A DNA stretch of 64,000 bases from Chitinophaga filiformis (GCF_900102545.1 NZ_FNBN01000003.1:1107461-1171460); one strand, 5' to 3'; counted from the first letter of the stretch, positions 32,187 to 42,254 are shown. The notes: generated by a model not told the origin, from the sequence alone. Translations and numbers: made by a program.

Positions 32187-33674
32187 ATGAAACGAATGCG
32201 CTTTCTGCTGCCCTTGCTGACGGTCTTAACGTCCTGCGTCAACTTCCTGGATGAACAGCCATCTGGTTCCCTGGGGCTTGACGATTACTATAAAACGGCA
32301 GAGCAGATCAAAGCGGCTGTCAATGGCACTTATGAGGGCCTGTCGCTTCCCTATACTGAGAATATAGGCGTAGCTGTTAGCCCGGTGTATTCTCTGGAGT
32401 ATATCACCGGCTACAGCCGACGCCCAAGACCTTCGGGTTTTGAAGATGATCAGTTCCTGCGGCTGGACAGACTGGATGCCGCTAATTCCAGGCTGCAGGC
32501 ATGGTGGAATGCGACTTATTATCCGGTAGAGAACTGTAATAGTGTGATAGAAAATGTGAGTGTCAGTACGCTCATAGATGAGACCACTAAACAACGGTAC
32601 CTGGGACAGGCGTATTTTATGCGCGCCTGGTATTATTTCCAGGGAGTACAGCTCTTCGGGGACATACCACTGAAACTGACCACAACGAAAGATCCGAATG
32701 ATGTGAGGATCCGCCGTTCACCAAAGGAAGCGGTGTATGATCAGATTGTGAAAGACCTGCTAAAGGCCGAGAACAGCGGTTTGCCCTGGGTAGATCAGAG
32801 CGGGCATGTGAGTCTGGGGGCGGTGAAATCATTGCTGGCGAAAGTATACCTGACAATGGCCGGTTACCCGATGCAAAGGGGAATCACGTATTACGGGAAG
32901 GCATATGATAAGGCGCTGGAGGTGATCAACAGCAGGCAGTTTAATCTGTTTGAGACTTATAAAGATCTCCGTGATCCGGCGAAGATGAATACGGGAGAAA
33001 ACATCTTTATGTTACAACGTCATCCGACGATGGCGGAAAGTAATATTCATGGTGCGTATCTGCCATATCCTACTGAGCCGATTTCCATACAGCCGGCCTA
33101 TGGTGGGGCGATGGCGCCGACACTTGCTTTCTATAACTCTTATGCGGCGAATGATGGCCGTAAACAGGAGCAGGCGTTTTATTATACCCGCTATCCGCGA
33201 TATGATAAACCAACAGAAATGATCACGTTTTCAGATCCTTATATTTTTAAGTTCTGGGATGCGGATGCAGAAAAAACGGGGCGTTCGGGCGCTAACTTTC
33301 CACTGATACGTTACGCAAATGTGTTGTTGGTGTGTGCAGAAGCAAAGAGTCAGCTGGATGGTGGCAGTACCACAGATGCGGCAGCGATTGCGGCTTATTA
33401 TGCGGTGCGTCAGCGGGCGTTTCCGGCAGCAGTGCAACCAACAATATTAACAACAGACGATATTCTGAAAGAGAGATACTGGGAGCTTTGTTTTGAATTC
33501 CAGACATGGTATGACATGTTGCGCACACGTAAAGCGTTTGATGTGGTCAACGGTACGATGACCAGCCTGTTAGGATACAAAGCACCGAATCACCTGCGGG
33601 CCTTTGAACTGAAAGACCTTGCGTTCCCGCTGCCATTAGCGGAAGTTCAGAAAAACCCGGATTTAGCACTTTAA
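32187..33674 (+). CDS. SusD/RagB family surface glycan-binding lipoprotein
   Basis: A 495-residue lipoprotein, lipid Cys at 16 in LLTVLTSCVNF, followed by a typical SusD start LDEQPSGSLGLDDYYKTAEQ. It has the tetratricopeptide-containing SusD fold: YFMRAWYYFQGVQLFGDIPL and RDPAKMNTGENIFM in the first half, and LLVCAEAKSQLDG...ILKERYWELCFEFQTWYDML near the end. It caps the preceding SusC and captures oligosaccharide at the surface. It lies 16 bases after susC and is cotranscribed from P3. Confidence 0.93.
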   Translation: MKRMRFLLPLLTVLTSCVNFLDEQPSGSLGLDDYYKTAEQIKAAVNGTYEGLSLPYTENIGVAVSPVYSLEYITGYSRRPRPSGFEDDQFLRLDRLDAANSRLQAWWNATYYPVENCNSVIENVSVSTLIDETTKQRYLGQAYFMRAWYYFQGVQLFGDIPLKLTTTKDPNDVRIRRSPKEAVYDQIVKDLLKAENSGLPWVDQSGHVSLGAVKSLLAKVYLTMAGYPMQRGITYYGKAYDKALEVINSRQFNLFETYKDLRDPAKMNTGENIFMLQRHPTMAESNIHGAYLPYPTEPISIQPAYGGAMAPTLAFYNSYAANDGRKQEQAFYYTRYPRYDKPTEMITFSDPYIFKFWDADAEKTGRSGANFPLIRYANVLLVCAEAKSQLDGGSTTDAAAIAAYYAVRQRAFPAAVQPTILTTDDILKERYWELCFEFQTWYDMLRTRKAFDVVNGTMTSLLGYKAPNHLRAFELKDLAFPLPLAEVQKNPDLAL

Positions 33675-33682
33675 ACGACAAG

Positions 33683-36172
33683 ATGAAACATACTATTCTT
33701 TGCCTCGCGGTGTTATGCACCGTTGGGGTAGGGCAGTCCATTGCCCAGCAACACTATTTTATCGATGGTTATCATGGCGGAAAGTACGGACACTATCCGC
33801 CAGGATATACCCAATACATTGTAGAGCAGTTACAGGCGCATCCTGAATGGAAGATCAACCTGGAAATAGAACCTGAAACCTGGGATGTGGCGAAGGTGGA
33901 AGAGCCGGCAGCATATGCCAGGCTGCAGCAGTTATTTGCCGATCAGTCGGATGCAGGGAGGATCGAATATGTCAATCCGGGTTACGGACAGAGCTATCTG
34001 TATACTGGTTCAGGCGAGAGTATGATCCGGCAGTTCAGTTACGGGATGCAGCATGTCAGACAGCATTTTCCCGGCGCTGTTTTCAGTACTTATTCCAGTG
34101 AAGAGCCCTGTTTTACCAGTGCATTGCCACAGGTGCTGTTATCCTTTGGCTTTAAATATGCGGCGCTGAAAAATCCGAATACCTGCTGGGGTGGATATAC
34201 CCGTGCCTTTGGTGGTGAAGTGGTGCAATGGCAGGGGCCTGACGGAAGTATATTACCTGCTGTACCGAGATATGGTGTAGAAGCATTGCTGCCTAATTCC
34301 ACCTGGCAGACGACTGCCTGGAATAACAGCAGCGGGTATATACAATCAGCACTTGCTGCCGGTATCCGGCAACCAATAGGGATGTGTTTACAGGATGCCG
34401 GCTGGCGTAATGGTCCCTGGTTGAAACAACAGGCGAAATACGAAACCTGGCGTCATTATATCGGTCATGTAGCAGATACGCAACATGCTGCCGTATGGGC
34501 ATTCAGCCAGGAAGATTTACAAGTGAGCCTTGTATGGGGCGCACAGGTTTTACAACGCATCGCACAACAGGTGAGACGGGCAGAGAATAAACTGGCTGCC
34601 GCAGAAAAGTATGCAGCTATCAGTTCGCTGGTACAGCATCTTCCCTGGCCCAAAGCTGACCTGGACAGCGCCTGGAAGACTTTGTTACTTTCTCAGCATC
34701 ATGACTGCTGGATCGTGCCTTATAATGGCAGCAAGGGCGATACCTGGATAGATAAGGTGCAGGACTGGACAGATAATACGCTGCGTGTGAGTGATAGTAT
34801 TCTCCTGCAGGGAACGGGGACAGATCGTGCTTTACGGGTGCTTAACACCACTGCCATTGCCAGAGAAGAGTGGGTAGTGGTACCTGCTTACAAGGGCGCT
34901 TCGGCAAAGGTGACTGATAACAGGGGCAAGGCGGTAAAGGCATATATACAGCGGGATGGTTCACTGATATTTAAAGCCAGCGTTGCGCCGATGGGATTCA
35001 ATGTTTATCATATCAGCGAAGGTGCAAAGACGGCTGCTCGTCCAACACGCAACAGACAATTAGCAGATGGTCGCTACCAGATAGAAACAGATCAGTACCG
35101 GATGATCATAGATCCGGCCAGAGGCGGAGTTATTACCAGTCTGATCGCGAAACAACTGAAGAACCGGGAAATGGTAGATCGTAACCATTCACGCAGTTTT
35201 AATGAACTGAGAGGTTATTTTTATCAGCAATCGGCCTGGCGTTCCAGCACTGATACGGCGGCAGCCGTAAGGCTGAAAGAAGACAATCCCGCACGGACTG
35301 TAGTAGAGATCAAAGGCGCTATCGGCGGACATCCGTTTACGCAGCTGATCACTTTAGCGAATGCTGCAAGCCGCATAGATATGCAGCTGAAAATTGACTG
35401 GCAGGGTGAGCCGGGTATTGGTGCGCCTCCGGCGAAGCATTATCGGGTGGAAGATTATCACAAAGCATTTTATAACGACAGTTTCAAATTGCAGGTCCTG
35501 CTTCCGCTCAATCTGGCACAGCAGCAGCTAAGTAAAGATGCGCCGTATGATGTAACAGAGAGTCGGTTGACAAATACTTTTTTCAGTAGCTGGGATAGTA
35601 TCAAGAATAATGTATTGCTACACTGGGCAGATGTAACAGATGGTAAAACCGGGCTGGCACTGTTTGCGGATCATACGACCAGTTATGTACACGGAGAAAA
35701 CTATCCCCTGGGCTTTACGGTGCAATTTACCGGTACCGCACTATGGGGCCGCAATTATAATGTGACAGGCCCGACAGATATACACTATGCCATTCTTCCG
35801 CATAGCGGCACCTGGGATAAAGGCGGTGTGAGTGAGGACGCTGCCCGCTGGTGTGAACCCCTGAAACTATTGCCTGCTGCCAGCGAAGCTGCATTTTCCC
35901 TGCTCTCTGTGGCAGATCAGCGTTGGCAGATACCTGCGATGATGATGGATGGAAATGACCTGCTGATCCGGGTATATAATGCGGCCGGTGATAACAGGGA
36001 ACATACCTTGTCTGTTTCCGGCACTGCTGCTGCCATCATGGAGCGACTGGATGGTCAGTCGCTGGAAACGCTTCCGGCAGCTCAACAGGCAGGTAAAACA
36101 ATCATCCGTTTATCGATACCTCGTTTTGGTATCCGCACTATACGTTTAAAAAATATAAATATTCAGCATTAA
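33683..36172 (+). CDS. GH38-like alpha-mannosidase family protein
   Basis: An 829-residue exported protein (signal to about residue 21, SIAQQ). The N-terminal domain resembles the family 38 catalytic domain: YFIDGYHGGKYGHYPPGYTQ, LEIEPETWD, GRIEYVNPGYGQSYL and IRQFSYGMQHVRQHFPG; later all-beta domains follow (TDQYRMIIDPARGGVITSLI). Classical GH38 enzymes are Zn-dependent retaining alpha-mannosidases with an Asp nucleophile in D-x-F-G. Here the equivalent place reads STYSSEEPCFTSALPQVL, so the usual nucleophile block is not apparent. It is either a diverged active subfamily or an altered enzyme. It lies 8 bases after susD in the P3 operon. Confidence 0.78.
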   Translation: MKHTILCLAVLCTVGVGQSIAQQHYFIDGYHGGKYGHYPPGYTQYIVEQLQAHPEWKINLEIEPETWDVAKVEEPAAYARLQQLFADQSDAGRIEYVNPGYGQSYLYTGSGESMIRQFSYGMQHVRQHFPGAVFSTYSSEEPCFTSALPQVLLSFGFKYAALKNPNTCWGGYTRAFGGEVVQWQGPDGSILPAVPRYGVEALLPNSTWQTTAWNNSSGYIQSALAAGIRQPIGMCLQDAGWRNGPWLKQQAKYETWRHYIGHVADTQHAAVWAFSQEDLQVSLVWGAQVLQRIAQQVRRAENKLAAAEKYAAISSLVQHLPWPKADLDSAWKTLLLSQHHDCWIVPYNGSKGDTWIDKVQDWTDNTLRVSDSILLQGTGTDRALRVLNTTAIAREEWVVVPAYKGASAKVTDNRGKAVKAYIQRDGSLIFKASVAPMGFNVYHISEGAKTAARPTRNRQLADGRYQIETDQYRMIIDPARGGVITSLIAKQLKNREMVDRNHSRSFNELRGYFYQQSAWRSSTDTAAAVRLKEDNPARTVVEIKGAIGGHPFTQLITLANAASRIDMQLKIDWQGEPGIGAPPAKHYRVEDYHKAFYNDSFKLQVLLPLNLAQQQLSKDAPYDVTESRLTNTFFSSWDSIKNNVLLHWADVTDGKTGLALFADHTTSYVHGENYPLGFTVQFTGTALWGRNYNVTGPTDIHYAILPHSGTWDKGGVSEDAARWCEPLKLLPAASEAAFSLLSVADQRWQIPAMMMDGNDLLIRVYNAAGDNREHTLSVSGTAAAIMERLDGQSLETLPAAQQAGKTIIRLSIPRFGIRTIRLKNINIQH

Positions 36173-36182
36173 TCCGCTCCGT

Positions 36183-37553
36183 ATGAAGAAAGTACTCTAT
36201 TCCGTTTCACTTTGCCTGGCATCATTATCTGCTGCCGCCCAGGTGAAACCCTTCCAGCAGAATGACCGCGTGATCTTTGTAGGTAACAGTATCACAGAAG
36301 CCGGCGCTTATGTGTCTTATGTTTATCTCTATTACATGACGCATTTCCCCGACAGAAAACTGGTCATTATGAATGGCGGTATTGGTGGTGATAAAGCATC
36401 AGATATATACAGAAGGCTGGACTATGATATCCTTGCCAAAAAGCCCAATACGCTGGTGTTGACATTCGGGATGAATGATACGGGATATTTTGAGTTTAAC
36501 AGCGATGATGCAGATAAGACGGCACGTGAACGTATTGAGGCTTCCCGCCGCAGTTATGAGCAGATAGAGCAACGCCTGCTGCAACTGCCTGATCTGCAAA
36601 AGATCCTGATGTCTTCTCCTCCTTATGATGAAACGGTGAAGATCAAAGGCAACTACTTTAAAGGTAAGTCTAAAGCGATGCAGCAAGTGGTGGCTTTCCA
36701 GGAAGCTGCCGCGAAAAAAAATAAATGGCCATTTGTGGATCTCTTTCGTCCGATGACGGCTCTAAACGCCCGTCTCCAGGAAAAAGACACTACATTTACG
36801 ATGATCGGCCCGGACAGGATCCATCCAGGTAATGCCGGTCACCTGGTGATGGCTTCCCTGTTCCTGAAAAGTCAGGGTCTGAGTGGTCAGCCGGTAGCTG
36901 ATGTACGTATCGATGGGGGAAAATTAAAGCAGGCACAGAACTGTAAAGTAAGCGGCCTCAGTGCCAGTGCAGGAAAAGTCAGCTTTGATTACCTGGCGGC
37001 TGCTTTACCTTTCCCGATGGATACCGTATCCCGTATATGGGGAAATGACCAGAAGCAGTCCGACGCCCTGAACTGGATTCCTTTTACCGAAGATTTTAAC
37101 CGTGAAATGTTGTCTGTTGCGGAACTGCCGGCAGGCGACTACAAGCTGCTGATAGATGGTCATCCGATCGGTAAATGGTCTGCCGATGTATTTGCAAAAG
37201 GCATTAACCTGGCAACACAGCAGGAGACGCCTCAGTACAAACAGGCGCTTTCTATCATGCAGCTGAATATGCGTCGGATGGAAACGGAATCACGCCTGCG
37301 CCGGTATTACTGGGTACAGGGCAATTACTTTGATAAAAAGAACATGCGTATGCAGGATGATGCCGCTGCATTGGATAGTGTCCGCCATCAGGCACAGAAA
37401 GATGGCATGCTGCGTTACCACGAAGAGAATTACGAAACGGCTATGTACAAGGAGCTGCGTACACACTGGCAGGAAGAGATTGACCTGATCATCAATCTGG
37501 TATATCGTTTGAATAAACCTGTCAGCCATAAAATTGAGATCGTTAAAATTTAA
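36183..37553 (+). CDS. SGNH/GDSL-type hydrolase
   Basis: A 456-residue exported protein (signal MKKVLYSVSLCLASLSAAAQ). The SGNH blocks are visible: block I FVGNSITEAGAYV (Ser in GNSIT), block II MNGGIGGDKASDI (Gly), block III TFGMNDTGYF (Asn), and block V GPDRIHPGNAGH (Asp and His). Such enzymes in glycan loci usually remove acetyl or other esters. The C-terminal 200 residues extend well beyond the core (usual length about 220) and are helical, role unknown. It lies 10 bases after the GH38-like gene in the P3 operon. Confidence 0.88.
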   Translation: MKKVLYSVSLCLASLSAAAQVKPFQQNDRVIFVGNSITEAGAYVSYVYLYYMTHFPDRKLVIMNGGIGGDKASDIYRRLDYDILAKKPNTLVLTFGMNDTGYFEFNSDDADKTARERIEASRRSYEQIEQRLLQLPDLQKILMSSPPYDETVKIKGNYFKGKSKAMQQVVAFQEAAAKKNKWPFVDLFRPMTALNARLQEKDTTFTMIGPDRIHPGNAGHLVMASLFLKSQGLSGQPVADVRIDGGKLKQAQNCKVSGLSASAGKVSFDYLAAALPFPMDTVSRIWGNDQKQSDALNWIPFTEDFNREMLSVAELPAGDYKLLIDGHPIGKWSADVFAKGINLATQQETPQYKQALSIMQLNMRRMETESRLRRYYWVQGNYFDKKNMRMQDDAAALDSVRHQAQKDGMLRYHEENYETAMYKELRTHWQEEIDLIINLVYRLNKPVSHKIEIVKI

Positions 37554-37557
37554 TATA

Positions 37558-39870
37558 GTGAAGAAGAATAGTAAGTTATTAACAGGCGCCATACTCATGG
37601 CGCCTTTCATCAGTGTAGCGCAGCAGCCTGCTGACTATGTCAATCCATTCATAGGCGCCAGTACGAGCACCGGAGCAGCCGGCATCTATCATGGATTGGG
37701 TAAAACCTTTCCGGGTGCTGCAACGCCTTTTGGTATGGTACAACTGAGTCCTAATACCGTCACCGGTGGCGACAACGGATCCGGGTATAGTTATGAGCAT
37801 ACAACTATAGAAGGCTTTGCCTTTACGCAGATGAGTGGTATCGGCTGGTATGGCGATCTGGGGAATTTCCTGGTGATGCCCACGACTGGTCCGCTGCAGA
37901 CAGTTGCCGGTAAACCGGAACACCCGGAACAAGGCTATCGCTCTTCCTACGCAAAAGAAGAGGAGAAAGCGAGTGCGGGTTACTATGGCGTAAAACTGAC
38001 GGAGCACAATATCAAAGCAGAGATGACAGCCGCTCCGCATAGCGGTATCCTGCGCTTTACTTTTCCTGCTAATCAGCAATCACGTATACAGATAGACCTG
38101 GCCCGCAGGGTAGGTGGTACGTCTGTATGGCAGGAAGTGAAAGTGATCGATGATCATACCATCGCGGGTTATATGCGTTGTACACCCGATGGTGGCGGCT
38201 GGGGAAATGGTGATGGAAAGGCCAATTACACCGTATACTTCTATGCACAGTTCAGTAAGCCGCTGCATAAGTCCGGAGTATGGAGCGCTGATATTCCGGA
38301 TGATTGGTCCCGCAAACGCGAAGACATTGAGAGCGACCGTTATCAGCAGCAGATCGCTAAAGCCGCTGTATTACCCGGTGTAAAAGAAAAGGCCGGCAAA
38401 CACCTTGGTTTTTATACAGAATTTGCTACTACTGCAAATGAAAAAGTATTGATGAAGGCCGGTATCTCTTTCGTGAGCGTCGATGGTGCAAAAGCGAACC
38501 TGCAGGCAGAAATAAAAGGCTGGGATTTTGATGGTGTACAGCAGCATGCAAAAGCATTGTGGAACCAGGCATTAGGTAAGATAGCTATCAGGGGAGGTAC
38601 TGAAGAAGAACGCAAAGTATTCTACAGTGCCCTGTATCATACGATGATTGATCCGCGTCAGTGTGCAGATGTTGATGGTCAATATATGGGTGGCGATGGC
38701 AAGATGCATACAGACAAAAACTTCCGCAGACGCACCATCTTCAGCGGATGGGATGTGTTCCGCAGCCAGATGCCGCTGCAGACCATTATCAACCCTGCTG
38801 TTGTAAATGATGAGATCAATTCATTGGTGACACTCGCGGATGAAAGCGGTAAGCATTATCTTGAACGTTGGGAGATACTGAATGCTTACAGTGGTTGTAT
38901 GATTGGTAATCCTGCTGTGTCTGTGATCACGGATGCCTATGCAAAAGGTATCCGGAATTTCGATGTACAGAAAGCGTATGGCTTTGCAAAGAATACCATA
39001 GAGAAATTCGGGAATGGTCGTAAGGGTTATTCTACCGGCGGACTAAGTGTATCCTTAACACTCGAGTATGCATATACTGAATGGTGTTTAGGCCGGTTGG
39101 CAGGTCTGCTGAATAAAAAAGAGGATGCGCAGACATATACGACGCGCGGCGCCAATTATCGTAATGTATTTGACAGCTCAAAAGCATGGTTCCGTCCGCG
39201 CAATGATGATGGCAGCTGGCAGGCATGGCCGGAAGATGGTCGTATGCGTCAGGGATATGGTACTATTGAAAGCAGCCCTTATCAGCAGGGATGGTTTGTA
39301 CCACAGGATGTGCCAGGAATGATTGCACTGATGGGAGGAAAGGAAAAGGTACTCGCCGATCTGACGGCTTTCTTTGATAAAGCACCGGAGAACATGATGT
39401 GGAATGATTACTATAATCATGCAAATGAGCCGGTGCATCACGTACCTTTCCTGTTTAATTACCTTGGTACCCCATGGCTGACACAAAAGTGGACACGCGA
39501 TATCTGCGCACGTGCTTATCATAATTCCGTGGAGGGCCTGGTGGGTAATGAGGATGTCGGACAAATGTCTGCCTGGTATGTACTGGCAGCCAGTGGCCTG
39601 CATCCGGTATGTCCGGGAAGCACCCGTTATGAAATCACCAGTCCTGTGTTTGATACTATTACTTTCAAGCTTGATCCTGCATATGCCAAAGGCAGGCAGT
39701 TCAGCATTGTTGCGCGTAACAACAGTGCTACAAACCGTTATATCCAGAAGGCCTGGTTAAATGGCAAACCTTATAAGTATGCGCATATCGATCATGCGGA
39801 TATTGCCCGCGGTGGCACCCTGCTGCTGGAAATGGGAGCAAGTCCCAATAAAAACTGGGGTATAGAATAA
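37558..39870 (+). CDS. GH92 family alpha-mannosidase, second copy
   Basis: A 770-residue exported enzyme. I place the start at the GTG at 37558, which gives a clean signal (MKKNSKLLTGAILMAPFISVAQQ after initiation) and lies 5 bases after the previous stop; the longer frame begins at a TTG at 37534 inside that gene. GH92 features: NPFIGASTSTGAAGIYHGLG, TFPGAATPFGMVQLSPNT, IFSGWDVFRSQMPL, STGGLSVSLTLEYAYTEW and GNEDVGQMSAWYVLAASGLH. It is closer to the common GH92 type than the copy at 24797, so the two probably cut different alpha-mannosidic linkages. Last gene of the P3 operon. Confidence 0.92.
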   Translation: MKKNSKLLTGAILMAPFISVAQQPADYVNPFIGASTSTGAAGIYHGLGKTFPGAATPFGMVQLSPNTVTGGDNGSGYSYEHTTIEGFAFTQMSGIGWYGDLGNFLVMPTTGPLQTVAGKPEHPEQGYRSSYAKEEEKASAGYYGVKLTEHNIKAEMTAAPHSGILRFTFPANQQSRIQIDLARRVGGTSVWQEVKVIDDHTIAGYMRCTPDGGGWGNGDGKANYTVYFYAQFSKPLHKSGVWSADIPDDWSRKREDIESDRYQQQIAKAAVLPGVKEKAGKHLGFYTEFATTANEKVLMKAGISFVSVDGAKANLQAEIKGWDFDGVQQHAKALWNQALGKIAIRGGTEEERKVFYSALYHTMIDPRQCADVDGQYMGGDGKMHTDKNFRRRTIFSGWDVFRSQMPLQTIINPAVVNDEINSLVTLADESGKHYLERWEILNAYSGCMIGNPAVSVITDAYAKGIRNFDVQKAYGFAKNTIEKFGNGRKGYSTGGLSVSLTLEYAYTEWCLGRLAGLLNKKEDAQTYTTRGANYRNVFDSSKAWFRPRNDDGSWQAWPEDGRMRQGYGTIESSPYQQGWFVPQDVPGMIALMGGKEKVLADLTAFFDKAPENMMWNDYYNHANEPVHHVPFLFNYLGTPWLTQKWTRDICARAYHNSVEGLVGNEDVGQMSAWYVLAASGLHPVCPGSTRYEITSPVFDTITFKLDPAYAKGRQFSIVARNNSATNRYIQKAWLNGKPYKYAHIDHADIARGGTLLLEMGASPNKNWGIE

Positions 39871-40018
39871 ATCCAGCTCAACGAATGGCGGTACACAATC
39901 ACCTGCCTATCCCTTTGCGGGAGATCCGGTTAAGTAATGGACTGCTACGGCAGAATCAGGGATATTAGGACCCTGTACAGGCGCAGGGAGGTCATTTTTG
40001 ATAAAATCAGTATCCGGA

Positions 40019-40051
40019 TGGCGGTAGGCTTCTTTTGAGGTGTCATAATAA
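40019..40051 (+). promoter_or_regulatory. Predicted ECF-sigma promoter P4 (second susCD operon)
   Basis: TGGCGG (40019-40024), 13 bases, AGGTGTC (40038-40044), then ATAATAA. It lies 61 bases before the ATG of the SusD-like gene at 40106 and about 150 bases after the end of the previous operon. It probably drives the seven-gene unit to 54103. Confidence 0.75.
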
Positions 40052-40105
40052 AAATGGGGACATAGATTTTATCACCAAAAACTGAACGCTACCACGTATT
40101 ACGTT

Positions 40106-41815
40106 ATGAAACTGACCTTCATGTTCGCAGCTTCCCTGTGCCTGTGCATGGGAATTCTTACACTGGTATCCTGCAGTGACAAGAACTTCCTCGATCAGAC
40201 GGAGACAAGCAACCTGGACGAGAAATCGGTCTTTTCCGACAGTGCCAGGACAGTACAATTCCTTACTAACATTTACATTGACATCGGTTTTACCGAGAAT
40301 GTCACCCGTTTTGGGAACGGTGGACTGGACGCTGCCTGTGATGAGGCGGAGCCGCAGAAGTCGGCTTCTATCACCACTTCTGTCCAGTTTGCCACGGGAA
40401 CCGTCAATCCTTCTATTATCAGCGGTGATGCCTGGAGTTTGTGTTATACGAACATCCGGCGGGTCAACCTCCTGCTGAAACATCTTCCTGGTACGCCTAT
40501 TCCTTCCTATATCCGTAATGTAATGGAGGCAGAGGCCCGTTTCCTGCGGGCGTGGTACTATGCCATCCTCCTGAAGCATTACGGGGGCATACCGCTTGTC
40601 GGCGATTCTGTGTATAATGTTACGGACCAGATCCCGGCCACCCGTCATTCTTTTAAAGCATGTGTGGACTATATCGTCTCCGAATGTGATGCTGCCGCTG
40701 GCGCATTGCCATTGGAACGGGTAAGAGAGGATTATGGCCGCGCCAGTGGTGGCGCCGCAATGGCCCTGAAAGCAAGGGTATTACTATATGCTGCCAGTCC
40801 GCTGTTCAATGGCGGAAATGTAGATCCTCAGAATGCGCTGACCGGTTATACCGACAATGTGCCCGAAAGATGGAAACTGGCCGCAGATGCAGCGGCCCTT
40901 GTGATGAATGCCAATGCTTATTCCTTGTATGAGGACAATGCCACGGCGCCGGGTTATGGCTTTTATAAAGTGTTTACCCTGCGTGTCAATTCAGAGTATA
41001 TCCTGGCAAAAATGCAGGGGTTGAACCGTGAACTGGAGACTGCCTGGCAACCACCTTCCCGTGGCGGTGGACAGGGAGGATTTCCTTACCAGGAATTCGT
41101 AGACGCTTTTGGTATGGCGAATGGTAAACCGATCACAGATCCTGCTTCGGGTTATGCCGCAACGGATCCTTATAAGGACAGGGACCCACGGCTTGCTTAT
41201 TCTGTGATCCGTGACCAGACGCCATTGATACAGAACAATGGTCTGAAAGAACCGGTCAATATCTACCTCACCGCAGGTGGCAGTGGTGTGAGCCAGGACG
41301 CCGTACTGGCGGGAACGCCTACCGGTTACTATACGAAGAAGATGCTGGATGAAAATATCAGCGCCAACTTTATTCATGGCAGTCAGCGTTGTTTTCCATT
41401 GATCCGGTATGCAGAAGTACTGCTGAATTTCGCAGAAGCGAGTAATGAATTTGATGGGCCGACACAAGCGGTGTATGATGCGATACAACTGGTGCGCAGA
41501 AGAGCGGGACTGATGCCCTATGAATTACCTGCCGGACTCTCAAAGGATCAGATGCGGGAGGCGATACAGGCCGAAAGGAGAGTGGAACTGGCATTTGAAG
41601 GACATCGTTTCTGGGATGTGAGAAGGTGGAAGATCGCTGAAACCACACAGAATAAGGAGATGACCGGTATGAAAGTAGTCCGCAATGGAAACAATGCCAC
41701 ATATACTGTCTTTCCCGTACGTAAACATAATTTCCGCAAGGCTATGTACCTGTGGGCAATTCCACAAAGTGAAACCGCCAAATCTCCCGAACTGGCGCAA
41801 AATCCAAACTGGTAA
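40106..41815 (+). CDS. SusD/RagB family lipoprotein, without an adjacent upstream susC
   Basis: A 569-residue SusD-like lipoprotein with lipid Cys at 23 (GILTLVSCSDK). Typical segments are EAEARFLRAWYYAILLKHYG, ALKARVLLYAASPLFNGG, DPASGYAATDPYKDRDPRLA and ERRVELAFEGHRFWDVRRWK. It is a paralogue of the SusD at 46364 (same length, many shared segments). Unusually it opens its operon rather than following a susC; DUF5004 and DUF4961 genes come next. It binds oligosaccharide at the cell surface, with one of the two downstream SusC proteins as likely partner. Confidence 0.92.
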   Translation: MKLTFMFAASLCLCMGILTLVSCSDKNFLDQTETSNLDEKSVFSDSARTVQFLTNIYIDIGFTENVTRFGNGGLDAACDEAEPQKSASITTSVQFATGTVNPSIISGDAWSLCYTNIRRVNLLLKHLPGTPIPSYIRNVMEAEARFLRAWYYAILLKHYGGIPLVGDSVYNVTDQIPATRHSFKACVDYIVSECDAAAGALPLERVREDYGRASGGAAMALKARVLLYAASPLFNGGNVDPQNALTGYTDNVPERWKLAADAAALVMNANAYSLYEDNATAPGYGFYKVFTLRVNSEYILAKMQGLNRELETAWQPPSRGGGQGGFPYQEFVDAFGMANGKPITDPASGYAATDPYKDRDPRLAYSVIRDQTPLIQNNGLKEPVNIYLTAGGSGVSQDAVLAGTPTGYYTKKMLDENISANFIHGSQRCFPLIRYAEVLLNFAEASNEFDGPTQAVYDAIQLVRRRAGLMPYELPAGLSKDQMREAIQAERRVELAFEGHRFWDVRRWKIAETTQNKEMTGMKVVRNGNNATYTVFPVRKHNFRKAMYLWAIPQSETAKSPELAQNPNW

Positions 41816-41825
41816 AACAACCACC

Positions 41826-42254
41826 ATGAAAGTAAGCATCTCCTTTTGTTTACTGATACTGTTACTCAGTATCAATGCCTGCAAACGGCAGGAAATATCT
41901 GTGCCTGAGCAGATAAAAGACATTTCGGGTGAGTGGCGTATCGTCAAGGCAGTCCGGAATGGCGTAGAAATTACCATGCTGGCAGATTTCACGAAGTTCA
42001 GAATACATTTTAAAGAGGGACAGTACAATATTGAGCATCCGATGCCTTTTGTCGTGAACAAAAACGGTAGTTATTCACTGGATGATCCTGCGTATCCTTT
42101 ACGCATCTCGTTCCTGCAAACGGGCACCGATGCTGCTGTCAGTACCGGTTTTACTTACCCGGTAGTGAATGGTAAACGTAACATGGTGTTTTCCTTCAGT
42201 CCCGGTTGTGCATCCAATACTTATCTGTACACACTTGAAAGAGTGGCTCCCTAA
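41826..42254 (+). CDS. DUF5004-like lipoprotein
   Basis: A 142-residue lipoprotein from the ATG at 41826 (signal LLILLLSINAC, lipid Cys at 16). The mature part DISGEWRIVKAVRNGVEITM...FTKFRIHFKEGQYNIEH...FSFSPGCASNTYLYTLERV is a lipocalin-like beta-barrel pattern matching DUF5004. The long upstream frame from 41685 overlaps susD and is discounted. DUF5004 genes commonly stand next to DUF4961 genes in susCD loci. Likely surface lipoprotein; exact role unknown. Confidence 0.75.
   Translation: MKVSISFCLLILLLSINACKRQEISVPEQIKDISGEWRIVKAVRNGVEITMLADFTKFRIHFKEGQYNIEHPMPFVVNKNGSYSLDDPAYPLRISFLQTGTDAAVSTGFTYPVVNGKRNMVFSFSPGCASNTYLYTLERVAP

Noticed and set aside
39893..39919. Possible fifth ECF promoter (TGGCGG at 39893)
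   Set aside because: Thirteen bases later it reads GCCTATC rather than AGGTGTC, and the good site P4 lies only 126 bases downstream.
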